Part shown: piece after piece, positions 22,774 through 32,695 of the stretch | Layout of the letters: each line of letters opens with the position of its first letter | Position numbering within the stretch: the stretch's first letter is position 1 | Source of the DNA: Coprinopsis marcescibilis | Taxonomy: Eukaryota; Basidiomycota; Agaricomycetes; Agaricales; Psathyrellaceae | Length of the DNA: 64,000 nt | Direction: 5' to 3' | Assembly: GCA_004369085.1 (NCBI GenBank) | Contig: ML210259.1 | Span: 1 to 64,000, forward strand | Position numbers and translations under genes: made by a program | Notes under the pieces: model-generated | Database searches by the model: none | Seen by the model: only the letters and a program-made list of their open reading frames with translations | What the model was told of the DNA's origin: nothing

Positions 22774-23834
22774 TTAAACCTCCCCCGAACACTGTGAACA
22801 CATCAAGTAATCCAGGTCCATAAGAAAAGCATATACATCGTCAAAATCAGGGTGTAGTTTGGCTTTCCACTCGGGTGGATCCCCGTGCTAATCTGGGTAT
22901 TGCCGAGAGACCAGCTTCCAACCACCCTCCACCAACTTTCTGGCGCAATATGTACCCCTCCAAGCCCCCTGACATTCGGCAGCCCTCGCAAACCTCCTAC
23001 ATCTTCATCTCGGCCAGCGCGGACAGGGCCAGACCCGGACCCGCAGTGCACCTCGCAGAACCATTGCAGGCAGGTGGTGCAGTACCGCTGCTGCTGTGCG
23101 TTGACGTTGTAGAACCCCTTGCACGTGCAGAACTCTTTGACTGGCGTTAGCTTGCCACCCCGAGTACCGGCTGATGTACATCATGCGCGGGATGGCTGTG
23201 CGTCCAGGCAGCGTCTCGTCGTACGTCCACCAGTACATCCGGCTGCAGCAAAAGTTATAACACACGTTTGACTTCGTAAGCTGCTGCACGGCTTTAGAGC
23301 ATTGGGACTGGGCACTCACCCTCGATGTCAGCGACCGGCCATACCCGTTGCTCCTCCGTTACGATCAACTCAAAGGGAATGAGAGCCTGTGTGACAACCG
23401 CTCGATCTCTGAAGCGCAGCATCAGCAACATCGTCTGCTATTTTGAAAATCCAAGCCAAACCTCGCGTCAAATTCCTGGGGATCAAGTTGGTCCGGATGC
23501 TTCCAGAGGGAGCCCACCATGTACAGCCCTGTGCCTGTGTGTTCGTACAGCACATCCACAAACGCCCTGTTGTAGGGGTGGTGGTTTTCGGGCTTACGGC
23601 ACTCTTCCAATGTGTGTTCCTTAGGCGCCAGAAAAACGCTGGACGATGGTTAGGGCTCGCAAAGCTACAAAACATATAATGCCAAGGGAAAGTGAGTACT
23701 TACGAATTTCCCTCTGCGATTTCAGTGTCCCCGTCGAGTACGACATTTGCCCTACGGTGGTAATGGCGACTTCTTACGAGCTGGGATGCAGGTGGAGTCG
23801 CGCTGGTCTGGGTTGAGCGTCGTATCCTGGGCAT
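22774..23834 (-). pseudogene. Broken copy of the BAH-like/zinc gene
   Basis: Exons equivalent to the intact gene can be followed from the ATG at 23834 (MPRIRRSTQTSATPPAS) to the stop at 22774, and the first three exons are still open. The last exon has lost one base at its start (ccgg where the paralogue has cccgg), which leads to an early stop. It has also lost five bases before the zinc motif, lacks the segment matching AFKKLAELKLG, and has a further shift near the C-terminus. The zinc-motif coding is recognisable but out of frame. It is therefore a duplicated gene that decayed while its partner was kept. A short truncated product made from the first three exons cannot be excluded. Confidence 0.82.
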
Positions 23835-24556
23835 GACGATAGAAATAGTGCGTTGGTTTTGTGTGGTAGTTTATGTAGTCCTGGGCCAACAACGCTGGCT
23901 CTAGTCGGACCACGCTCCTTAAAAGGAAGCCCACATCAAAGTCACGACCTTGACGCGCCAAACAATCTCGAGTCGCATAGACACACAGAATCCAATCTAA
24001 TCGGACCTCTCTCCCCTGCTTCCCCGTCTATGCCCCTGAACCCACCACCATCGTAGTGAAATACAAGGCTCATGTAAATCCCTACTAAAACCCTACCCAA
24101 TAATACCACTCTGCGTCATATCCAACCTCAACCTTCAACGGCAACTTTACATGCACCATATATGACAGACGGATGTCAGATATTATTATAGGCAGATTTA
24201 GCTCCATGTTTTGGCACCGGCACTTACCTGGGCAGGGGATAAAAAATCATAAATATGGCAGGCTGAAACATGGTGTTGACATAGATCTGCAGTCCCTGGA
24301 TTTAATCGGTTAAGTGGATATGGGCGCTAATTTCATCGGTCCCCAATCCACCGTGCGGGAGTCTGATGGATCCGGGGACCCCAGACGGTATAGCTACAGC
24401 TGGCTCTGTCTGATTCACAGCCCCACTTCAGTTGCCAACACCCACCCGTGTTTGCCTATTTTACCTGTGGGAGTGTAAGCCTGCCCAGCAGACTCAAAAC
24501 GGATAGGCCAGTGGCGGTCGGACAAGTTACGCACCCGGCACCGGAGATTACGGGAA

Positions 24557-24579
24557 GGAGGATCAAGATGTGATCCTCC
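24557..24579. repeat. Perfect 9-bp hairpin with 5-nt loop
   Basis: Arms ggaggatca (24557-24565) and tgatcctcc (24571-24579) around agatg, in the part of unit B2 that has no obvious match in B1. Confidence 0.8.
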
Positions 24580-24622
24580 GCAGACAATTCTATTTTCACC
24601 CCTTCTTTTCCCTCGTTCTGAC

Positions 24623-24691
24623 TACGAGCAACGAAAGGTAAATAAATAGTATTCCTCTAGAGATGTACAGTTCTGATACGAGCAACGAAAG
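24623..24691. repeat. Direct repeat of 15 bases, 54-base period
   Basis: tacgagcaacgaaag occurs at 24623-24637 and 24677-24691, each preceded by a gttctga-like sequence. A short tandem duplication or paired binding site; no function evident. Confidence 0.75.
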
Positions 24692-25469
24692 CTGTCCTAT
24701 TGTCTTGTTACTCGACGGACTGTAGTGAGGGTTGGGCAACACACCCCTTTAGTACAGGGAGTTGTCCAACGCAAGGTGTACAGGGCGCCCAGGTTGACAC
24801 CTTGTACATGAGGCCTTTATAACCGGCAGAAATCGGTGACCGTTTCATGTAAGAGTGGTGTAAGACTATCAAAATAGGAACAATGAACTAACAGATTAGA
24901 CTGACTCGGACACCGTGCGCGCGAAACCAGGCGCAACCCCGGGTGACATTGTACAGTCTGTGTATGCGGTCACAGAACATCCATCCTCTTTGGTAATACT
25001 CCCTCTGAACACAAAGGATGGCGAGGCGACTGGCACGGGACCCAAAATCACTATCAGCTACCGTACAGCAGCCCCCATACCAGCGACGTAGGTGTGGCAT
25101 AGATACCATCGGTTCGATGTACCTTCTCCGCATGTGGTGCATCGGATCCTCCGGGGGATCAAGGGCATGTGCCTGGTTCGGGATGAGAGTGAGCACTTGG
25201 CATTATCGGATCGGATTGTTCTGACCAAACCTTAAACATTGGTGATCTTAGCCGCTTTTATCTGGGCGCATCAAACAAAACTCCCAACGTCTCCATGGTC
25301 GCAAGCCTGGCAAGTGATATCCCCAGTTTCCATATCTGTTCTTGTAATGGCAGCTCCCTTGTTATCCTCGTAGTTAAAAGTGGAGCTGGTTTTTCTGTTA
25401 TCAACTCGTCCGGTCCCACAGTCAAGCAACCAACTTGCCGCATACCACCACTCAATACACTGAAGCTCG

Positions 25470-26675
25470 ATGCATCACCTAGATGTGAGATATACGCCAA
25501 TTTACTTAGTGCCTATACCTACTGATCTTTTCCAGCTGACAAACAAGGTGAGGAAGACGAGCGAAAACCGTCAGGGCCAACATTCCGACACCTGGTATGC
25601 GGACTGGGGAGATAATCCCCAACAAGGAGCGGTAGGATAACAAATATTTGAATATCTCCAATACTCACCTCAGTTCTATATGACAGCTTGTCGTTGTTAA
25701 GGTCATTCGAGGCGTCGCCCAGGGACCTGAGTTTAGACGCGAATTCAGAGAAGTTCGTATAGGTCCAGTCCACCCCTTGCTCTTTATTCACTGTCTCCTT
25801 TACAGAGACTCTTGCCCAGGTTGCACTTGTGGACAACCTTCAAGCATTCTCACATCGTCGAGACATATGGACTGGTAGACGGCTTTGGTGCACTTCCTGG
25901 CATCGTCATGAAGAAATACCCCGAGTCCCTTCAGCACAGATTAGCTTCCTGCAACACATCGGATAACGCCGATGTCAAGCTCCAGTGGTTCAAGGATATA
26001 ACGCTTGGACTCACGTTCCTTCACGGGCCTAAGCCACCTGTCCTCCACGGGGACTTGCGCTGCGTATGTAGAGACATACCTTTAGCCACTCGATACTGAC
26101 AGCATTTCAAAGGCCAACATCTTCCTGGACGACGAAGGCAGATGTGTCCTCGCAGATTTTGGCCTCGCGTTCCTCATAGACGCCTCAGAGTGTACCTCAA
26201 CAAAAGCGGCAGGCAGCTCTCGCTGGATGGCGCCCGAAATAATGGATCCAAAAAGTGTCCAAGAACATGATCCCTATCACAGCTTTAGCGCCGCAAGCGA
26301 TGTCTTCTCACTTGCCATGACTGCAATTGAGGTGTGTATGATCGTCTAGACTTGTCTCCACTGCGATTTCTCAAGTCAGTGGTGGTTATTTCCAGATCTT
26401 TACTGGCAAACCTCCATTCTCCAAGAAGAGTGATGGCGCCGCCATCATGGCAGTTATATCTGGATTCCGCCCTGATATCCCCGAGAGTATCACCGATAAC
26501 CACTCTCTTGCGAAGGTAGTGCGCATGTGTTGGGACCAGAATCCTAATAGCCGCCCGTCGACGTCTTGGGTGTGCTATCAGCTCGGCCTCGTAAGTCTTT
26601 CCCCTGTGATCAATTCAAGGATTTCTTGGTTGACAGACCCTGCATATATCTTCCTTCGCCTACATCAAGGAATGA
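25470..26675 (+). CDS. Prot kinase-like protein, tandem copy 2
   Basis: Seven exons: 25470-25484, 25536-25631, 25687-25752, 25806-26063, 26113-26331, 26396-26590 and 26637-26675 (888 nt, 295 residues). The protein is parallel to the copy at 20.8 kb, with the lysine in LVVVKVIRG, the same HGDLRCANIFLDDEG loop, LADFGLAF and SSRWMAPEIMDP. Differences: two codons fewer in exon 2, GDT for GDI-type residues near the P-loop (HSDTWYADW), and a changed 3' end. Here the acceptor that copy 1 uses (tgcag) has become tgcat. An upstream tgacag can serve instead, and the last donor (ggtgagtg) has mutated so that translation stops at TGA 26673-26675. The result is an altered but open C-terminus (THLISS-like tail instead of the WLGSTGK end). 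Likely still a full kinase domain. Confidence 0.7.
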
Positions 26676-27020
26676 TGAATGATTCACTGAGCATAGGCCA
26701 TGTCGGATGTCCGCTCCAATCCTAATCTTTCAATAGGCTTGGATTTGCCGGCAAGTGAACTGCCATCGTGATGGTCCGTGATCATCGTGCTTTGTCGCTC
26801 AAGGCCTCCGTCTCTCGACATCGTCTCAGTTTCCTCTTTGTATATGTTAGCTTATGTGTTAGAGTTTATTTTTGTACCGTTTACCATATTAACTGACCAC
26901 AACATAATCTATTGAGCTAAATGCTCCTACTCCTGCTCCTGCTCCTATTGTTTCTCCGACACTAGTGTTCAAGTTTGTGTCGTTAAATCCACATAATCCT
27001 AGTAAGTTCTGACATGAATG

Positions 27021-27515
27021 TCACCTTCTGGAAGCCACACTATAGCTCCAAGTCGCATAGGGCTCCTAAGTCACGCCAAAATTGATGGTAATCGACAACC
27101 AGTAAGTACTAAGTATGCACTCTAGAATTCAAAGAATATTCGGACACAGTGACGCCTAGCGTAGGATGGCTTGCATACCAGGGACAGGCTACAGCCAACG
27201 ACGTCAACCCCCTGCGTCTCCCGTAATCGACCTCACGACTCTCACGCTCAAAGGGGCTGTGCTCTGAGATGGAGAGGACAATGGTTCGTACTGGCAATAT
27301 GGTCAATACGGGCTCCTATACCCTGGGCATTTTGCCGATGAACTTGGTGTTCCGCACCGATTACATTCCTCACATTATAGTTACCCTTGTGAACCCCCGA
27401 TGGAATCTGAATATGAACGATGTATCGACCCCGATTGGAGAAGCCTACAGTCTAATGGGCCACTTCAAGGGCAGAATGAAAGCTATAAAGCAACCCAACC
27501 GGCATCGTCTTGCGA
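27021..27515. other. Intergenic, no feature seen
   Basis: Sequence between duplication B and the secreted-helical-protein gene. One plus-strand frame (27269-27574) overlaps the next gene's 3' end and shows no domain. Confidence 0.4.
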
Positions 27516-28651
27516 CTAGTCCGTTAACAACAGATCCGTCTTTCTCATCTCAATCTCCCTTTGTATCCTTCTAAGCATCCTCTCCGTAATCTCCACATTT
27601 TCTGGCCACATCATATCAACCACGAGTAGCCGCTCGAGATCGGGATACCTATACGCAGCTTCGATCGCCAACATAACCATCGCCAGCTGGTGCGAGTAGT
27701 TTGCCACGATGAACTTCGCGTCCGTAACCATCTCCAATAGATCATGGAACTTTGCAATTGCGTCGACAGCCGAAGCAAGTGGCCGTTGAGGGTCACCGTC
27801 GCTGTTAATCATCCAGTTGACATACTCCGTTTTGTCTTGTTTTGCATTTAGAGTGGCTGCTGCCGCGGTGCTGGACTCTTGCTCGATCTTTGCCTTTCCG
27901 CTTCTCAGCTGGATTTGTTGGAGCGCGCTATCGCATGCGTCTAGATTCTTCTCGGCTTCCTGGGCATGCAGGTAAAGGGAGCGGAGTATATCTTGTAACC
28001 CCTCGATCCAGCTGTCGACTTGCTTCTGTCGCAGCATGCGCATGTGACCAACTACAGCTGGTCGTCGTTCATTGGATGGGAAGGGTTGGAGACATTCCGC
28101 CACGCCCTTAATGATACCCATTATTGTGTCTGCGGCCATCTACAAACAGACAGTTAGGCTGGTACATCACGCAAAATGACAAAAATAGGTAACCTCTGAC
28201 GCCGACTGGAGCTTGGAGATGCTTCGGATGGTCTTTCGAGCCATGTTGTCGTATTGCTGAACAGCTTCGAGTGTCTGCTTGCTCTGAGGTGTGTCGATTC
28301 CCGCCAAGATACCCATTATCTTCCCTATCTCTAGAGTGGAACATCAGCCACCGAAGTTCGAAAGAGTCAAGTGAATTGCATACCAAGCCTGTTCGTAGTC
28401 ATGGCCTTTGGGTCAGGAAGCTTTGTGGTGATGGGCACAGCGACGGCATGAAGGGGTGGTTCCTTCAGAATCGCAGGGATAGTGACCTTGGCTTGGACAG
28501 GACAGTTAAAGGCTTGGTACACCCAGTTGGGGAAGAAGCTTTGCATGCAAGGGTCCAATCTCAACATCATCGGGTACGTCCAGTTGGCCGCGTATGACGG
28601 CTGAATAACCAACACGGAAAATAAGAGGGAAGAAACCAGAGAAAAACGCAT
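27516..28651 (-). CDS. Secreted, mainly helical hypothetical protein
   Basis: Exons (minus) 28384-28651, 28194-28330 and 27516-28139 total 1029 nt, 342 residues. The first 21 residues, MRFSLVSSLLFSVLVIQPSYA, are a clear signal peptide. The next part has four Pro-flanked segments (PMMLRLDPCMQSFFPNWVYQ, FNCPVQAKVTIPAIL) with two of the few cysteines. From exon 2 on, the protein is predicted helical and charged: QSKQTLEAVQQYDNMARKTI, VDSWIEGLQDILRSLYLHAQ, AEKNLDACDSALQQIQLRSG, then ERMLRRIQREIEMRK near the end. The pattern suggests a helical bundle or coiled coil. I recognise no family. The ATG at 28651 is chosen over one 84 bases upstream because it gives the signal peptide. Predicted to be exported; function unknown. 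Confidence 0.75.
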
Positions 28652-29083
28652 ATCTTCTAGTACAGCGTGCAAGCGACAAGTGAGTGTTGGGGGTTGGATA
28701 CGATTACATCTGTGCTTGTGATTAGCATAGCGCACATATAACCGAAGAGCTACCGCAGTGGGACAGGATTCACAACGAGCTTGAACGTGTAGATTGCGAA
28801 TTGGAATCTAGCTGCGCCAGGATGTGTGATTCTGTGCTGTAAATGAAGGTGTAGCCTTCCCGTCATTGATGCAGACACAGATGATGATCAGCCACGCACT
28901 CGGGCTCGTGAAGAAAGCGGCGGAAGATAGAGTGTGCTGCGTAACCACGCCATTATCACATCCCACAGCTTCAGAAGGCGAGATTCGAGAAGGAGTTGTG
29001 GAATAGAGTATTGTATTAAAATCGAAGACATACATTCAGCGAGACAGCCCCTAGTTTTAGAGTCCAGGCCTAGTTGAAACGAT
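28652..29083. other. Intergenic between two minus-strand genes
   Basis: Contains the upstream region of the secreted-helical gene. Nothing else was seen. Confidence 0.4.
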
Positions 29084-30023
29084 CTATTTCGCCCCGGTCG
29101 CCTTTTGCAAGTCCTTGAGAATCTTGTCAATTTCGCCAATGTATCGATCAGTCAGCTTCTGGAACTACATTCACACAACGCCGATCAGAGATGTTGTTCA
29201 TGAAACGGAATGGAAGCATACCTCTTCTATTTCAACCGAGTGTTTCTCAAACTTGCCTCGCTTGAGGCTCAGCGTGTGTTGTTTCCTCACTTGCATGCGA
29301 ATTTCTTCGGCCTTCTTCTTAGCGCCATTATAGAGGTCGTGTCTAGCCTCAATTGTTGGCCTGGAGGATCGGTTAGCCGCAGCCGACATGTGCACTCGAC
29401 ATGACATACTTGGGAATGGGGACTTTGATCGTTAGGGAGTCCTGCTTGTGGGGAACCACTCCCGGGATATCACAAGTATAGAGCGCGGATTCAACGTGCT
29501 TCATGTTCTACTGAACAGAAACTCTGTCAGTCATCCCGTAAACATTCAGCCTCTTTGAGCTGGTTCGAACGGAATACCTCACATGTCCTTCAAAGAGGGT
29601 AATTAGAAGTGTGGTTCCTTCTCGAACGCCCACAGTTGCCAGCTCCTCCAGTCGGTACTCTTTAGGGTCATCTGGAAGCTTGACCTTGACCGGCGACAAA
29701 ATGGCAGGCGTAACGCGTCCGCTTGCGCGAGTTTCGAAGCCAGAGCATTCCTTCTTGAACCAGTCCACAGCGGTCTTCATGGTCGTATCGGCCTTATTGT
29801 ATTCTTGCAATGAAGCCTCGTCCGTCAGCTTCTGTTTCGACCCAGGCACAATGTTGTCGGTCGATTTCGCCTTGGATTTATCCTTGTTTTTGGCATAGCC
29901 CCGTTGCTGGGATACACCTGCTAGCCAAGGTATAGATGTAGCCGGTATAGGCGCAGTACATGCTGCCAGTCGAAGATTCCTAGCGACTAGTAATGAGCGT
30001 TGAGCAAGACGGAGAAACGACAT
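29084..30023 (-). CDS. RRF1: Mitochondrial ribosome recycling factor
   Basis: Exons (minus) 29583-30023, 29410-29507, 29222-29360 and 29084-29164 total 759 nt, 252 residues. The first 45 residues are Arg-rich and acid-poor (MSFLRLAQRSLLVARNLRL), a typical mitochondrial presequence. The mature part has the RRF three-helix bundle and beta domain: GRVTPAILSPVKVKLP, then MKHVESALYTCDIPGVVPHK, then TIEARHDLYNGAKKKAEEIR, and QKLTDRYIGEIDKILKDL at the C-terminus. RRF splits post-termination mitochondrial ribosomes together with the mitochondrial EF-G2-type factor. Length and order fit the family. The gene is divergent from the eIF4E gene at 30330 with about 300 bases between starts, so they may share a promoter region. 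The symbol follows yeast usage and is by analogy. Confidence 0.92.
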
Positions 30024-30329
30024 TTTGTGAGGGAGAAAATCCGCGACGCGCTGGCGCGGATGAGGTCAGAGCATAGCCACCGTAATGTGGCTGTGGTTAA
30101 ATGTGTGGTAACAACACCCAAGCCAAACATGTGCACGGACCGGACCTTGACAACGAGCTCAACAGAGACCACAGCGAGGTTCACGGAAATGCCGTACCCA
30201 GCACTTACCCGTGGTAGATCAGGTGTACCTACATGTATCAATGACTCCTGATAATCAAAAGTTACTGATTAGATATGGACAATAATAACAGCAACAAGGG
30301 CGGTGTTTGCATCTTCGTCTTGGACCACG
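30024..30329. promoter_or_regulatory. Shared upstream region of RRF and eIF4E-like genes
   Basis: About 306 bases between two divergent start codons. No clear TATA box or repeated motif was noticed. A bidirectional promoter is inferred from layout only. Confidence 0.35.
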
Positions 30330-31735
30330 ATGACCTCGAAGGGTTCGACGACAGAAACGTCTTCAAAGCCTGCTGGCTCCGGGCGTTTGCCCTCTTTAAA
30401 CCAGCTCGCAGCTCGCATAAACCCTACCGCCGCCCCCAATGGCACCCTATCGGCACCACGACCGCGGTTGGCAGCGTCGGTATTGAGGACAGGCTCCACA
30501 GTCTCCCTGGCGTCGACAGCCGACTCGACCGCAGTCAATGCACCCACCACTCGCTCAGCCTCGCCCGCCGGTAGCGGTCTCTCTGGATCTCCGCCAACCT
30601 CCACGACACCCGTACCAGATGGCGGAGAGGCGTTGACAACGGAAAAGCTCGAGAAGCTGAATCAAGAAACCACCGACTCTGCGCCTGCACCGCTCCCTAT
30701 CAACAAGAAGTTCGTGAAGGGCTACAAGAACGTGCCCAGCTTGGATGCTATCACGGCGAGGATGGTCAGGACTAGGCAGCTCAGCATAGATGGCACAGCA
30801 AGACCTCCAGAGCCGGAGATGATTGAAGATCCGAAAACGCCTGGTCTGCAAGTTAAGCCTCCTGAGCATCCTTTGCAGTTCCCGTGGTATGTCCCGCTCG
30901 CTCTAATTCTGATGGTATGTGCTCACAGCGAGAAGGACCATCTTTCACGACACGAAGGCCAAATTCCCTTTCACACCAGCGCCAGTAGCTGTAGGCGAGC
31001 CGCCCTTGTCGGCTGTGCCAGTCCCAGAGTCCACCCATGAATACGAGGCTGGTCTTACCGTCATTGGCGAGTTCGATACCGTTGAACAGTTCTGGAGGTA
31101 CTTCAACTGGCTCAAGCCCCCCTCGGCACTCGAGAAGAATAGCAACTACCATCTCTTCAAGTCGGGCATCAAACCCATGTGGGAGGACGAAGCCAATGCC
31201 AACGGCGGCAAATGGGTATTGACGATGAAGAACAACCCGCAGCTCTTGGATCGCTCTTGGTATTCCCTAGCAATGGCTTTGATCGGAGAGGAAATTGAAG
31301 ATGGCGACGAGATCTGTGGTGCCGTCGTCAGTCTGCGTACCAAGGTGGATCGTATACAGCTGTGGACGCGCAGTAAAGACGATGTCGAACGCCTCAATGC
31401 CATTGGCAAGAAGATGGTTAAGCTGTTGGAAGTCTCAGAGGCGGATGGCATTGGCCTCGAGTTCCAGGTGTGTAAATCATTCTTTGAGTAGACCCCTATT
31501 GACAGTTTTGTAGTACAACAGCGACGATAGACCCCCGCCCAACAAGTTCCTGACCATACAAGCATTGCCTACGACGTCTTACCGCTCAAGCTTCCAGGGA
31601 CTCCCGACTGGATCTCCTGGTGGACCACTGGGAGGTGGAAGTGGGGCTGGAGGGGGAGGGGGAGGAGGTGCTTTTGGAAGCTTTGGCGTTGGAATCGGTG
31701 GTGGGACATGGAAAGCTGGAGTGAAGCGACCTTGA
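30330..31735 (+). CDS. Class II eIF4E (4EHP-like) cap-binding protein
   Basis: Exons 30330-30886, 30936-31467 and 31514-31735 total 1311 nt, 436 residues. The cap-binding fold starts near residue 178 (HPLQFPWTIFHD) and continues with HEYEAGLTVIGEFDTVEQFW, YHLFKSGIKPMWEDEANANG and GKWVLTMKNN. Trp268-Glu269 (PMWED) match the cap-stacking Trp and m7G-binding Glu of human eIF4E, and Trp239 matches the partner-surface Trp. The other cap-stacking position holds Tyr222 (HEYEA), as in mammalian 4EHP, so this is class II rather than the main initiation factor. Class II proteins usually repress translation of selected mRNAs. There is a long Ser/Thr/Pro N-terminus and a Gly-rich tail (about 15 glycines). 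Intron 1 must end at an AAG acceptor to give WTIFHD. The start is the first in-frame ATG; an upstream exon is possible. Confidence 0.87.
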
Positions 31736-32695
31736 ACAAATAAATCAACGAGTGGGAAGAATTGGGCGACCCAGTAATCATCAACAATCCAGTATCCTCT
31801 TTTGTAACGCAGAAATTTGTATAATACGCCTTCGCTGGCCTTCGGTATGTTGAATGTTCACAATTCTTTTTCGAGACCGGGGAGGACCATCCGCGGCCTA
31901 ACCACGCTCGTGTGACGTGTTTAACAGGGTATCGTGTCCTCAATTTCTATGTAGCGTGGCCTGATTCGAGGATGTGCTTTGGGTTCCTTTGTTGTTGTCG
32001 AGGTCCTGATCTTTGAAAACCTTTTTGTTTAAGCGCAATCTTCTGGTAGAATCATCAATGCTAATACCTCGACCCACAGATATCGGGCCTTGCCATTTGT
32101 TAAGCCCGAAATACAAGAGGATTGAGGGTGTCCGGTCTAATCTGATAGCTGGAGGGAGGCCGCCTCAATTTAACAGCAGATAGCACCCCCTGACCTGGAT
32201 TGTCGGTGCTGCGTACAGGAGAAAGGTCGTACTCATACGGCCCTGTGATCGGCGGATCATTCAAGTTGGCCGACACTGACAACGACATGCTTCACCTTCC
32301 ATCCAAATGGTTAACAGCTACCACTTTCTGCCACTTGGCTGCTCTGATCTACCGATACATAGGTGCCTCTGCCACATTTCCGCAGGCTACGCCAACTGAA
32401 GCCACTAGCTACCAGTAGTTATTTACAATAAGAGTGGGGTTTTGAACCGTAGTAGTGTATTCGGCGATCGTCGGACCAGGATGTGCCACAGTACCCCTGA
32501 TATAACGTGGAATGTGGTAGTCCCTGGTAGTAGCATTACATACGGAAGAGAATATATGGTTCCCTTACCATTTAATGATCCCAGATTAGCAAAACAGCCC
32601 CTAACAACCCGATAGAATAATTGATCTCCCAGGATAAAACGCGACACTGCCTTTTCCGTATCCCCTGTTTGCTGCCTGTCTTCTTCCCGCCACTA
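31736..32695. other. Intergenic, no feature seen
   Basis: About 960 bases between the eIF4E-like stop and the F-box start. Small open frames lack any motif or splicing support. Confidence 0.45.

Larger units (their letters stand above)
22750..27020. repeat. Segmental duplication B, unit 2
   Basis: Tandem copy of 17200-22460. It keeps a full kinase gene but only a broken BAH-like gene. About 24500-24800 holds sequence, including the short repeats listed separately, that I could not match in unit 1. Confidence 0.88.
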
